Both the position numbers and the translations under genes were made by a program. A stretch of DNA of 64,000 bases from NCBI RefSeq assembly GCF_000619825.1, contig NZ_KK211036.1, positions 1 through 64,000 on the forward strand, read 5' to 3'. The stretch is from Prevotella sp. MA2016. GTDB taxonomy: Bacteria > Bacteroidota > Bacteroidia > Bacteroidales > Bacteroidaceae. The notes below the pieces were generated by a model that saw only the letters and a program-made list of their open reading frames with translations, had not been told where the DNA came from and did not search any database. This document shows, piece by piece, positions 1-9,100 of the stretch; the stretch's first letter is position 1; each line of letters starts with the position of its first letter.

Positions 1-31
1 TTCTTGTGTCGACAATGTCAATAACCTATAT

Positions 32-142
<111 letters not shown>

Positions 143-154
143 TTTTTTTAAAGA

Positions 155-190
155 AAAGCCTCGAGGATACAATATCTTCGGGGCTTTTTC
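155..190 (+). terminator. Intrinsic terminator of the rRNA operon
   Basis: AAGCCTCGAGGA and TCTTCGGGGCTT pair with two G-U wobbles around a short AT-rich loop and are followed by a T run. It sits a few bases after the 5S 3' end. Confidence 0.85.
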
Positions 191-193
191 GTT

Positions 194-367
194 TTATATA
201 TGTATGCAGTGGACAGACAGAATCAGACAAACCAAGATTATCGCTTTTGTAAGATATTTTAGTATGTTCTTGTTGGTCGTGCTTAAGCGTGTCGGCCTTA
301 AAAGTGCGAGCTCCAAGCGGTTGATGACCTCTTTCTTACGTGAGATCTTTAGAATACTTTCTTTCAT
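194..367 (-). CDS. Possible 57-residue ORF with hydrophobic C-terminus
   Basis: This ATG-to-TAA frame (start codon at 367-365) encodes a basic N-terminal part (MKESILKISRKKE) and a hydrophobic C-terminal segment (KAIILVCLILSVH) of about 15 residues, as in a tail-anchored small membrane protein. No -7 promoter box or Shine-Dalgarno-like sequence is visible upstream and I recognise no family. It lies in the 449-base space between the 5S terminator and the first clear gene. It could be a chance frame or a decayed gene. Confidence 0.2.
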   Translation of the reverse strand: MKESILKISRKKEVINRLELALLRPTRLSTTNKNILKYLTKAIILVCLILSVHCIHI

Positions 368-395
368 GTTTTTATTTATTGATTAATTAATACTA

Positions 396-479
396 TTTTC
401 TAGGTTGATTATTACTCTTTTCTAACTTGAAAAGTACCCATTTCTAACTTAGAAAATAACGTTTTCTGCCTTAGAAAAC
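396..479. repeat. Cluster of TTTTCTAA/TTAGAAAA palindromes
   Basis: Three imperfect copies of one short inverted repeat lie in a row: TTTTCTAAcTTGAAAA (418-433), TTTCTAAcTTAGAAA (441-455) and TTTTCTGccTTAGAAAA (462-478), with a half copy TTTTCTA at 396-402. A closely related copy occurs at 60358-60377. From 480 to 600 I see only short palindromes (for example around 529-538) and no recognisable RNA gene. Confidence 0.6.
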
Positions 480-604
480 GGTTGTTCCGAGGTTCCTGGC
501 CCTGAATAGGGATAAGCTGATTGCCGCTTAGCATGCTAGTAGGGTATAACTCCCGCTCTCTTAACTTCTAAACAAAAGAAAATGCTCTTTTTCCTGAATA
601 AAGC

Positions 605-636
605 TTTTGTATTTCAAATTTGTTTTGTATTTTTGC
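605..636 (+). promoter_or_regulatory. Bacteroidota promoter, near-leaderless
   Basis: TTTTG (605-609) and TATTTTTGC (628-636) match the -33 and -7 elements of the Bacteroidota primary sigma factor with a 19-base offset. Only 3 bases separate the -7 element from the ATG at 640, so the transcript should have essentially no leader. This also rules out the in-frame ATG at 607 as the start. Confidence 0.7.
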
Positions 637-639
637 AGT

Positions 640-1443
640 ATGAAACGATTACTAACCCTACTTTTGGCGGTTTCACTTGCAGTGCCCGCCATATCTCAAA
701 CCCTATTTCAGCATCCTTGGCAGGGCAAGCGTGTGGGCTATTTTGGCGATTCTATCACCGACCCTCGCAACAAGGCTGCCAATAAGAAGTATTGGAGCTA
801 TCTGCAGGATTGGCTCCAGATTGCACCCTATGTTTATGGTGTGAGCGGTCGGCAGTGGAACGACATTCCCCGTCAGACCGACAAATTGAAAGCTGAGCAC
901 GGTGATGATGTGGATGCCATCTTGATTTTTATCGGCACCAACGATTATAATGCCGGTGTTCCCATTGGTCAGTGGTTCACCGAAGTCTCAGAGCAGGTGA
1001 TGGCCGGCATACACGAGCCCAAGCACATGGTGGATCGTCGTCATCGTTATCCCGTCATGGCCGACTCTACTTATCGTGGTCGTATCAATCGAGCCCTCGA
1101 TTATGTCAAACGCATGTATCCTGGAAAGCAGGTTGTGTTGCTCACTCCCATCCATCGCGCTCAGTTCTATGCCAACGATCAGAACTGGCAGCCTCGCGAA
1201 GACTATACCAATAAGTGTGGCGAGTATATCGATGCCTACGTACAGTCGGTCAAGGAGGCTGGCAACCTGTGGGCAGTTCCCGTTATCGACCTCAATGCCC
1301 TGTGCGGCCTTTATCCTCTGATGGACGAGCACGCAGAGTTCTTCAACAACGCTGCCACCGACCGCCTTCATCCCAACAACGAAGGTCATCGCCGCATGGC
1401 CCTCACCATCATGCAGCAGCTCCTGGCTCTGCCAGTGTTTTAG
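640..1443 (+). CDS. SGNH/GDSL-family hydrolase, secreted
   Basis: A 267-residue secreted esterase-type hydrolase. A signal peptide ends near AISQ (about residue 20). The SGNH blocks are visible: GDSIT with the nucleophile Ser38, GTND (Gly99-Asp102) as block III, and DRLHP with Asp241 and His244 completing the catalytic triad. Members of this family cleave acyl or acetyl esters on carbohydrates or lipids; the substrate cannot be read from sequence. The start at 640 follows from the promoter immediately upstream, which excludes the 607 start. A GH3 lipoprotein gene follows after 41 bases in the same direction, and a phosphatase after that, so the three may form one transcript of exported enzymes. 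Confidence 0.85.
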   Translation: MKRLLTLLLAVSLAVPAISQTLFQHPWQGKRVGYFGDSITDPRNKAANKKYWSYLQDWLQIAPYVYGVSGRQWNDIPRQTDKLKAEHGDDVDAILIFIGTNDYNAGVPIGQWFTEVSEQVMAGIHEPKHMVDRRHRYPVMADSTYRGRINRALDYVKRMYPGKQVVLLTPIHRAQFYANDQNWQPREDYTNKCGEYIDAYVQSVKEAGNLWAVPVIDLNALCGLYPLMDEHAEFFNNAATDRLHPNNEGHRRMALTIMQQLLALPVF

Positions 1444-1484
1444 CAATCTGATTTTTATTAACTTTTTGATATATAACTATAGGA

Positions 1485-2660
1485 ATGAAAACATTTAAAA
1501 CATGGATGAATGCCGCTTTGCTTTTGGGCGGTTTGCTGTTAACAGCTTGTACTAACTATGATTCACCTGCCAGTTCACCTACCGGCGATGTTGAGCAACA
1601 ACTACGAAAGATGACCCTTCGCGATAAAGTAGGACAGATGTTCTACGTACGCCCTGAGGCCCTCGACACCACCATCCACTGGAGCAGTTTCGAAGAGCTT
1701 TCGCCCTACAAACTGCAGCAGATTAACAGTGTTATGTCAGGCGTTGTCAAGAATTATCCCATAGGTGGCATGATTCTCTATGCCTGGAACATCGAAGACG
1801 AAAACCAGCTCGAAGCGTTTATCTCGCAGATACGTACACTCAACGGTAGTCCGCTGTTGTGTATCGACGAGGAGGGCGGTCGCGTGTCACGCCTAGCCAA
1901 CCATCCTAACTTCGATCTGCCCAAATATACGTCGATGGAGGCGATTGGCGAAACCGGCGATCCCGCCAATGCCTATGAGTGCGCTAACACCATCGGCACC
2001 TATCTTACCCGTTATGGTTTCGACATTGATTTTGCCCCAGTGGCCGATGTCAACACCAACCCCGACAATGTAGTGATTGGTGCGCGTGCCTTTAGTGGCG
2101 ATCCTGCTGTGGCAGCACCCATGGTAACCAGTTATCTGCAGGGACTTAAAGATGCCGGTATTACAGGCTGTATCAAGCATTTCCCCGGACATGGCGACAC
2201 CACCGCCGACACCCATTATGGCTATGCCCAATCGATGAAGACCTGGGCCGAGATGATGGATTGCGAGATGGTTACCTTCCGTGCAGGAATCGCTTGGGGC
2301 TGCCAGCTGATTATGACCGCCCACATTGCAACCCCCAACGTCACCGGTAGCGATGAGCCCGCCACCATGTCGCCCGTCATCCTTGAAGATAAGTTGCGTG
2401 GTGAGTTAGGCTATCGTAACATCATCGTTACCGATGCCATCAGTATGGGCGCCATCACCAATCAGTACACCAACGCCCAGGCAGCTGTCGGCTGCATTAA
2501 GGCCGGTGCCGATATCGTGCTCGATCCCCGCAACTATGTCGAGGCCTTCGAAGCCGTGATAGCTGCCGTTAACGATGGCACCCTCACCGAGGACCGCATC
2601 AACCAGAGTGTTCGCCGCATCCTGAGACTCAAGAATCAGATACGTAACCGCATGAAGTAA
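1485..2660 (+). CDS. GH3 beta-N-acetylhexosaminidase (NagZ-like) lipoprotein
   Basis: A 391-residue lipoprotein with lipobox LLTAC (Cys near residue 22). The catalytic barrel shows the NagZ signature KHFPGHGD (231-238) followed by Asp242 and His244, which correspond to the Asp-His acid/base dyad of beta-N-acetylglucosaminidases of this family. The putative nucleophile is Asp317 in IVTDAISMG. The family removes terminal GlcNAc from muropeptides or other glycans. It is a single-domain enzyme of about the usual NagZ length plus the lipoprotein leader. NagZ proteins are often cytoplasmic, so the lipobox points to envelope placement here, as is common in Bacteroidota. The phosphatase gene follows after 7 bases, suggesting co-transcription. 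Confidence 0.85.
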   Translation: MKTFKTWMNAALLLGGLLLTACTNYDSPASSPTGDVEQQLRKMTLRDKVGQMFYVRPEALDTTIHWSSFEELSPYKLQQINSVMSGVVKNYPIGGMILYAWNIEDENQLEAFISQIRTLNGSPLLCIDEEGGRVSRLANHPNFDLPKYTSMEAIGETGDPANAYECANTIGTYLTRYGFDIDFAPVADVNTNPDNVVIGARAFSGDPAVAAPMVTSYLQGLKDAGITGCIKHFPGHGDTTADTHYGYAQSMKTWAEMMDCEMVTFRAGIAWGCQLIMTAHIATPNVTGSDEPATMSPVILEDKLRGELGYRNIIVTDAISMGAITNQYTNAQAAVGCIKAGADIVLDPRNYVEAFEAVIAAVNDGTLTEDRINQSVRRILRLKNQIRNRMK

Positions 2661-2667
2661 CAACCTG

Positions 2668-4077
2668 ATGGAACATGTCAAAAAACTTATAGCCCTTGCT
2701 CTGCTGGGCGCCATGGCACAAGGCGCATGGGCCCAGATAGAGCGCTCGGCCGCCTTCAAGACCAAGTATCAACTGAAGCAAGTGGTAGTGATGAGCCGCC
2801 ACAACATCCGTTCGCCGCTGACGTCGGGTGGGGCAGTCCACATGCGTGTCACCCCCTATCAGTGGTTCCAATGGACCTCTCCCTCCAGTCAGCTGTCGTT
2901 GCGTGGCGGTCTGGCCGAAACCGTCATGGGGCAGTTCTTCCGCAAGTGGGTAGTAGGCGAGGGATTGCTGCCCGACAACTACCGTCCTGAAGGCGAAGAA
3001 GTGCTGTTTTACGCCAACTCTCGCCAGCGCACTTTTACTACAGCCAAGTATTTCTCGGCTGGTTTCCTGCCCTTTGCCAATGTAGAGATAACCCACAAGT
3101 TGGCCGAGGACAAGATGGACCCCGTGTTCACGCCCCAGTTCACCAAGATGAACGATGCTTACCGCCAGCAAGTGCTCAGCGAGATCAACGCCATGCATGG
3201 CGGTCCCCAGGCTTGGATGCAAAGCATGCGCCCCACCTTGCAGTTGATGGAGCAGGTGATAGATATGGCCCACTCGCCAGCCGCCCAGAACGACACCACC
3301 CATTTCTGGTTTGACGACACAAAGTTTGTCATCGAGAAAGGCGATGAGCCCCGCATGACGGGCGGTTATAAGCTGGCCAACAGCGTGGCCGATGCCCTGG
3401 TGCTGCAGTGTTACGAAAGTGAGAGTATGACAGCCTTCGGCACCGAGCTCACCACCCAGCAGTGGCGCGATATCTGCCGTGTAAAGCAGGTTTACGATGC
3501 CCTGCTTTTCACCACCCATTCGGCCGCCATCAACCTGGCTTATCCGCTGATTAGTCGCATCCGTCAGGAGCTCAACCGCACCGATCGTAAGTTCATGTTC
3601 CTGTGTGGTCACGATAGCAATCTGGCCAGTATCGGCGCCGCCTTGCGCCTTATCTATCCCGAAACCCAGAACGCCTTTGAGATTCACACCCCCATCGGTT
3701 CAAAGCTGGTGTTTGAGAAGTGGAGCGATGGCAGCGAAACCTACGTAGGCATCAACATGGTATTTGCCAAAGTCAGTCAGCTGCAGAACCGCTCGTTGCT
3801 CACCCTCCAGGAGCCACCTATGGTGCTGCCCGTAACCGTTGATGGCCTAACGCCCAATGCCGACGGCCTCTATCGTCTTTCCGACCTCGACCACCGCATG
3901 CAGGAAACCATAGCAGAGTACGAGGCCATCGAAGATGCCGCCACCGTCATCAACAATACATCGACCGCTGCCGCCACTCCAGACACCTATATGACCTATA
4001 CCCTGAGTGGCATGCCAACCACCGATAGCACCCACGGCTTAGTCATCAAAAACAAGCGCAAGGTATTCAGGAAATAA
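2668..4077 (+). CDS. Histidine-type acid phosphatase (branch 2), secreted
   Basis: A 469-residue exported phosphatase with a signal peptide ending near AWAQ (about 23). The catalytic motif reads RHNIRSP with His45 as the expected phospho-acceptor, and the proton-donor motif is HDSN with His315 and Asp316. Branch-2 histidine phosphatases include phytases, glucose-1-phosphatases and MINPP-like inositol phosphatases. Most have RHGxRxP; the Gly to Asn change seen here also occurs in Bacteroidota relatives as far as I recall. The last 80 residues are Thr/Ala-rich and end in basic residues. The gene starts 7 bases after the GH3 stop. Phosphate release from an organic phosphate is probable; the precise substrate is unknown. 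Confidence 0.85.
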   Translation: MEHVKKLIALALLGAMAQGAWAQIERSAAFKTKYQLKQVVVMSRHNIRSPLTSGGAVHMRVTPYQWFQWTSPSSQLSLRGGLAETVMGQFFRKWVVGEGLLPDNYRPEGEEVLFYANSRQRTFTTAKYFSAGFLPFANVEITHKLAEDKMDPVFTPQFTKMNDAYRQQVLSEINAMHGGPQAWMQSMRPTLQLMEQVIDMAHSPAAQNDTTHFWFDDTKFVIEKGDEPRMTGGYKLANSVADALVLQCYESESMTAFGTELTTQQWRDICRVKQVYDALLFTTHSAAINLAYPLISRIRQELNRTDRKFMFLCGHDSNLASIGAALRLIYPETQNAFEIHTPIGSKLVFEKWSDGSETYVGINMVFAKVSQLQNRSLLTLQEPPMVLPVTVDGLTPNADGLYRLSDLDHRMQETIAEYEAIEDAATVINNTSTAAATPDTYMTYTLSGMPTTDSTHGLVIKNKRKVFRK

Positions 4078-4109
4078 CGCCTAGATATTTTTTAGGAAAT
4101 ACAAATAAT

Positions 4110-4138
4110 AAGGTGAGCATAACTAATATGCTCACCTT
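4110..4138. terminator. Bidirectional hairpin terminator
   Basis: AAGGTGAGCATA (4110-4121) and TATGCTCACCTT (4127-4138) form a perfect 12-bp stem with a 5-base loop between the convergent phosphatase and YubB-like genes. Confidence 0.8.
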
Positions 4139-4730
4139 ATACATCATTTAAACTAACAAACTCAAACTCTTTAAAATTGATGTACGCGTCCATATCATCA
4201 TTCTCCATCTCCCATTCTTCGATAGCATCATAAACATCCTCTTTCGTAGGTTCAATTTTGCGACCGATGTAGTTGCCAACGCGTTCTGCCACTTCTTCGA
4301 TGGTATCATAATAGTCGTTTTCTGGTGGCATGTCGAGTTCAAACCTACTCGTAAAGAAGCGTCCTTCGGCATCATTGGTTAGATATGTGTCCCAGCCATC
4401 CCCCTCAGCCGAAAAGTATATCTCCAGTCCCGGATACACCTTTTTAATTAAGTGTAGCACATCAAAAGGCGCTTGCCAAGCTGACTCTGTGAAAAAGTAA
4501 AGACTTTTGTTGTTAATCTTTAAGTAGTCCCACGTGCCACGGCAATACACCTCATGCCAATCTCCACCTAGTCTCGCTACCAGGTTACCCAACCAACGTT
4601 TAGGGTAGTAGAAACCATTCTCAATCAGTGGTACTTTACGATTTTGCAGTCTAAGCATCTTTTGATAAAGCGACCTCATTTGTCGCCTATCGCCCACGAT
4701 GCTAACGGACATAAAAGCAGGGTTACTCAT
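4137..4730 (-). CDS. YubB/DUF1281-like ferredoxin-fold protein (tentative)
   Basis: A 197-residue soluble protein beginning MSNPAFMSVSIVGD. The N-terminal 110 residues, rich in Trp, Tyr and Gly, resemble the ferredoxin-like domain of YubB/DUF1281 proteins, which are common on plasmids and other accessory elements. The C-terminal 80 residues are very acidic (for example EEWEMENDDMD). No catalytic motif is visible. The ATG at 4730 is chosen because the -7 box lies at 4739-4747, so the upstream TTG start would fall in the promoter. It borders the AT-rich accessory patch to its right. Function unknown; the family match rests on recall of the fold's typical pattern. Confidence 0.55.
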   Translation of the reverse strand: MSNPAFMSVSIVGDRRQMRSLYQKMLRLQNRKVPLIENGFYYPKRWLGNLVARLGGDWHEVYCRGTWDYLKINNKSLYFFTESAWQAPFDVLHLIKKVYPGLEIYFSAEGDGWDTYLTNDAEGRFFTSRFELDMPPENDYYDTIEEVAERVGNYIGRKIEPTKEDVYDAIEEWEMENDDMDAYINFKEFEFVSLNDV

Positions 4731-4738
4731 TTTTTGTA

Positions 4739-4747
4739 GCAAAGGTA
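4739..4747 (-). promoter_or_regulatory. -7 element for the YubB-like gene
   Basis: On the minus strand this reads TACCTTTGC, an exact TAnnTTTGC match, with only 8 bases to the ATG at 4730. The 5' leader can be no more than a few nucleotides. Confidence 0.6.
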
Positions 4748-4775
4748 GAAGATCGCACTAACCTGGCCAAACAAT

Positions 4776-4795
4776 TTTGATCAGTTTAGATCAAA
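4776..4795. promoter_or_regulatory. Inverted repeat, possible operator
   Basis: TTTGATC (4776-4782) and GATCAAA (4789-4795) form a perfect inverted repeat with 6-base spacer AGTTTA. The core ATCAGTTTAGA occurs again near 4810-4820. It lies between two divergent genes, at about -35 relative to the YubB-like promoter, where a repressor could act. Confidence 0.4.
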
Positions 4796-4934
4796 TTTGA
4801 ATTGTTTAAATCAGTTTAGAATATGTGAGGTTAAAGCTAGATTATACTCTTGAATTATTTTTCATTGTGACAAATTGGCAATATATTAAATTGGCTTAGT
4901 TTTTGTTATTATTACTATAATAAAACTAACCTTT

Positions 4935-6038
4935 ATGAGAAAAAAAGTAAACGCAAAAAATCCACAAGGAGTTAAATATTCAGAGGCAAATCTTGCCGAT
5001 GGGTCGATAGTTTATGCACATAAAATAGATAAGTCTCAAGAGGAATGGAAAGGGATTCGTTTTTATTTCCTTGGATGCGAAGGTGATGATGAGGAGGAAA
5101 TGGTATTTGTTAAGAGGAAGAACGGAACTGGTTTTACAAAGTTTTTCCGCCATCGTCCTGGATATATTAAGACAAGAAACGAACCAGACAGATATCTTCA
5201 TAACTATTCGGAGCTAAGGATAAAACAACGCTTTGACGACAGTAATGAATTCTTGATAGAATACTATGAGGAAGAAATTTGTCCTAACTATAAAACATGT
5301 AAACTTGCAAAAATAATTGATTGTAAAGCTTCTGGGAAAGCACGTAAAAAGACAATAAATCTTAGAGACATGTATGATACATGTACGCCGGAGAAAAGTG
5401 AAGATAAGTATATTGCAGATTTGCTTTTAACTAATAGTAAAGATGATACAATACCTCCCCTTTTTTTAGAAATATATGTCACTCATAAATGCTCGAAAGA
5501 AAAAATAAATTCTGGATATAAAATTATAGAAATCTCAGTAAGTAAGAAAGAGGACGCAGAATGTGATATAATTGAGAATATGGGTGATGTGGTAAATAGT
5601 TACAATTTTTTGAGTTATGCTAATCAAATATTGCCGCCACCAATATGGTTTCATGGTTTTGTGAGGGATTCTTCGTTCTATGATTATATTCAATTCGCTT
5701 TTTTCTATTTAATTGCTAATGGTGACGGTAGTTATAGAGGGGAATGTAAACAGGTTAATTGTCTAGAAGTCAATACTTCTTCTATACCAGAATATGAACG
5801 GTGCCTTTATAGACCTTTAAGTGATATCTCATGTGCTGACCTCTATGAATTGGGTATTGCAAAGGCTTACATTGAAAAATATAATGTACGGGACTGCTCT
5901 ATATGTACAAAAAGAAATCAATGCAAAGATAGAGGAATGATAGATATTTCTTTAGGTTGTTTTTTATTTGAAGTAGACATTAATCATGTCAGAAATATAA
6001 TTGATAGTAGGGATACTAGATGGATAGATTTAAGATAA
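4935..6038 (+). CDS. Hypothetical protein, possibly CoiA-like nuclease
   Basis: A 367-residue protein of AT-rich composition unlike the flanking genes. I see a FFRHRPG motif (about residues 71-77) and a central segment PLFLEIYVTHKCSKEKI followed by YKIIEISV. This resembles the core of the CoiA-like family, in which an EI-x-VTH stretch, a Lys and a second E-I form part of a PD-(D/E)XK-type nuclease fold. Two Cys clusters (CPNYKTC and CSICTKRNQC) suggest zinc binding. CoiA proteins act in DNA uptake and recombination, and related proteins occur in defence islands. No signal peptide or membrane segment. It has no close operon partner but precedes the PLD-helicase gene by 145 bases. The assignment is tentative; what is certain is an intact, accessory-type gene. 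Confidence 0.45.
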   Translation: MRKKVNAKNPQGVKYSEANLADGSIVYAHKIDKSQEEWKGIRFYFLGCEGDDEEEMVFVKRKNGTGFTKFFRHRPGYIKTRNEPDRYLHNYSELRIKQRFDDSNEFLIEYYEEEICPNYKTCKLAKIIDCKASGKARKKTINLRDMYDTCTPEKSEDKYIADLLLTNSKDDTIPPLFLEIYVTHKCSKEKINSGYKIIEISVSKKEDAECDIIENMGDVVNSYNFLSYANQILPPPIWFHGFVRDSSFYDYIQFAFFYLIANGDGSYRGECKQVNCLEVNTSSIPEYERCLYRPLSDISCADLYELGIAKAYIEKYNVRDCSICTKRNQCKDRGMIDISLGCFLFEVDINHVRNIIDSRDTRWIDLR

Positions 6039-6152
6039 AAAAGTATTTAGAATGGCTCTTTTATGGCTGTTCCAACTATCCTAAGTGTAGATATAGTGTT
6101 AAGTAAAAACTATCTTTTTTTGTCATTTATCTGTCTTTTAGAAAAAAAGTTT

Positions 6153-6181
6153 TATCTTTGCAAGCAATTAGATAAATTGCT
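6153..6181 (+). promoter_or_regulatory. Promoter plus leader hairpin of the helicase gene
   Basis: TATCTTTGC (6153-6161) is a -7 element. The predicted leader is almost wholly an inverted repeat, AGCAATT (6163-6169) and AATTGCT (6175-6181) with a 5-base loop, ending 2 bases before the ATG at 6184. This could be an operator or a structure that masks the start codon. Confidence 0.6.
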
Positions 6182-6183
6182 AT

Positions 6184-9100
6184 ATGATTGAGCTGGGATT
6201 ATACGAACAGATAATCAATAAATTATTCGAGGTGAAACTTGGTGAATTGGATCACCAAGAGTTTTATATTGGCAAACAGCCGATGACAAAGGATAATGTG
6301 GCTACTTACCTGTCACGATACCTTTATGGGTTGTTTGTTGATGTTTTTTCTCAGTTCAATCAGGATGATGAAAGTGTTGAGAAGGCAGTTAAACTTGCAA
6401 ATGATATCATTAAGCATTTAGCTCAAAAATTCTATATTGAAGATACTAACCTGCTGTCGGCTAAATCAGAGATTCTTACAGCTGTAATTGACAAAACAAA
6501 GTGCGAATTTCCAGATATAGCAGAACATATTTGCGAGATAACTCCAATAACATCACTTGTTCGCAGTACATTGTTTACTGGTTCAAGTAAACAGGTTTCG
6601 TTAGAAAGTGAACTGAAACGCGAAATATTATCTGCCGACGAGATATGCTTGCTGGTGTCATTTATTCGTAGCTCGGGTTTGAATCTGATTTTTAATCAGC
6701 TGAAGGATTATACCCAGAGTGGAAAGAAACTTCGAGTAATCACCACCACATACATTGGAGCAACTGACTATAATGCTATCAAAAAGTTGGCCACATTGCC
6801 AAATACGGAGATTAAAATCTCATATAATTCTTCTCTTGATAGACTACATGCTAAATCATATCTGTTTCTCAGAAATACAGGTTTCCATACGGCTTATGTA
6901 GGTTCGTCAAATCTTTCTGAACCAGCATTGACCGAGGGCCTGGAGTGGAATGTAAAAGTTACCCAACAAGAGTTACCACATATCATTAAGGAAATACGCC
7001 ATACTTTTGAGTCATATTGGGGAAATCCCTTGTTTGAAACCTTTGTTTCTGGTAGGGATGACGAACGATTAAAGGAGGCTTTGTCGGGGGTAAAGACTGA
7101 GACGATAGATTATAGTGTGCTCGATTTGATAAAGGCGCATGATTATCAGGATGAGATATTGGAAAAGCTAAAACTTGAACGTGAGGTGTTTGGGCATTAT
7201 CGCAATCTGGTGGTAGCTGCTACAGGTACTGGTAAAACGGTTATTGCTGCATTTGACTATAAGAATTTTAGGGAGCATAATAGTCGATCCAACTTCTTGT
7301 TTGTTGCTCATCGTGAAGAGATCTTGAAGCAATCTTGTAGAACGTTTAGAACTGTATTGCAGGATGAGAACTTTGGTGACTTGTGGTATGGTGATGTGGC
7401 GCCTCAGGCTTACACACATCTGTTTGCTTCGAAAGATATGTTGAATAATCATTTGGATGAGTTAGAATTAACTGACGATTTCTTTGATTATATAATTTTC
7501 GATGAGGTACATCACATTGCTGCTGATTCTTACAGAAAGATACTTAGTAGGTTTAAACCAAAGATATTGCTTGGCCTAACTGCAACGCCAGAACGTATGG
7601 ATGGTGAAGATATTACCAAGGATTTTGATGGGAAGATATCTGCAGAAATTCGTCTTGATGATGCTTTGAATAATCGCCTGCTGGCTCCATTCCATTATTA
7701 TGGAATAACTGATAGAGTTGACTTGACTACTGTAACTTGGCGAGGCGGAAGATATGTAATATCAGAGCTCTCGAAAATATATACAGAAAACGACTTACGT
7801 ACAGGATTGATTCTTAGAAAGATTGAAGAATACCTCCCTAATTATCACGATGTGCGTGCACTTTGTTTCTGTGTGGATGTAGAGCATGCAAAAAATATGG
7901 CTGCTAAGTTCCAACTGGCCGGATTAAAATCGGCATATCTTGTTAGTGACAATGGGGCTGAGCGTGTGAAGTGGAGCAGACAGCTAAGAGAAAAGAAAAT
8001 AAACTATCTGTTTGTAGTAGATATGTTCAATGAAGGTGTAGATATACCAGAGGTTGATACTATCTTATTCTTACGTCCTACTGAAAGTTTGACTGTATTC
8101 TTGCAGCAGTTTGGACGTGGACTTCGTAAAGCAGAGGGTAAGGATTATGTAACTATACTCGACTTTGTTGGTCATTGCAATAAGGAGTTTAACTATACTG
8201 ATAGATTTAGAAGACTCATAGGACGAACATCTATGAGTGTAGCCGAAGAGTTTGAAAAGGATTTTCCACATTTGCCATTAGGTTGTCATATAACCCTCGA
8301 AGCAAAAGCTAAGGAGTATATCCTTGAAAACATCAAGGCTGCAATAGGCACTTTCCGTAAGAACAAAGTTATTACATGGATTCAGGCGTATAGTAGCGAA
8401 ACTGATAGACCGCTTACGTTAGCAAACTTTATTCATTTGCATCAGATTCCACTTGAAAAATTTTATAAGAACTTTACTTGGCAAGGAGTGCTTAATTTGG
8501 CCGGAAAAATATATCGCAGGTCTCGATTTGAAAATGAGTTGAAACGTGCTGTGTATAAAAAATGGTTGTCAACAGATTCGTATACCTATTTTTCTTTCAT
8601 AGAACGAATAGCATCTCAAAGTTTTAAAGTAAGAGTCGATGACATGAATTACATAGAGCAGAAGATGGCTCTGATGCTTTATTATGATATGTTCCAAGAG
8701 GCCGGTAAATACACAAATTTGCAAGGTATGTTTGACGACCTTTCTTTGGATGATCTTTTTTGTGAAGAAATGAGGGAGCTTGTTGGGCTGCTTAAAAATA
8801 GATGTGAAGCATATGAGATGGTAGATAATTCTTCTATCATGAATTTCCCGTTAAAGCTTCATGGTGTTTATACCAAAGATCAGATTTTTGTTGCATTGGA
8901 GACTTCAAGTATTGATAAGAAGTCTTCATGTCGTGAAGGATGCGAAAGAAATAAACGTTTGAATCTCGAAGCCATGTTTGTTGATATTATCAAGGATAGG
9001 GAAGAGGGCTCAAATACTAATTATAACGATTTCGCTATTAATGAGTTGTTGTTTAACTGGGAAACACAGAACAAAGTCAGTCCTACGTCACAAGCCGGTA

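Noticed and set aside
480..600. tRNA or other structured RNA after the rRNA operon
   Set aside because: Only short palindromes are present; no cloverleaf, T-loop motif or anticodon arm could be drawn.
2629..3687. Long minus-strand frame (352 codons) opposite the phosphatase gene
   Set aside because: A shadow of a GC-richer gene; the plus-strand product has a complete signal peptide and catalytic motifs.
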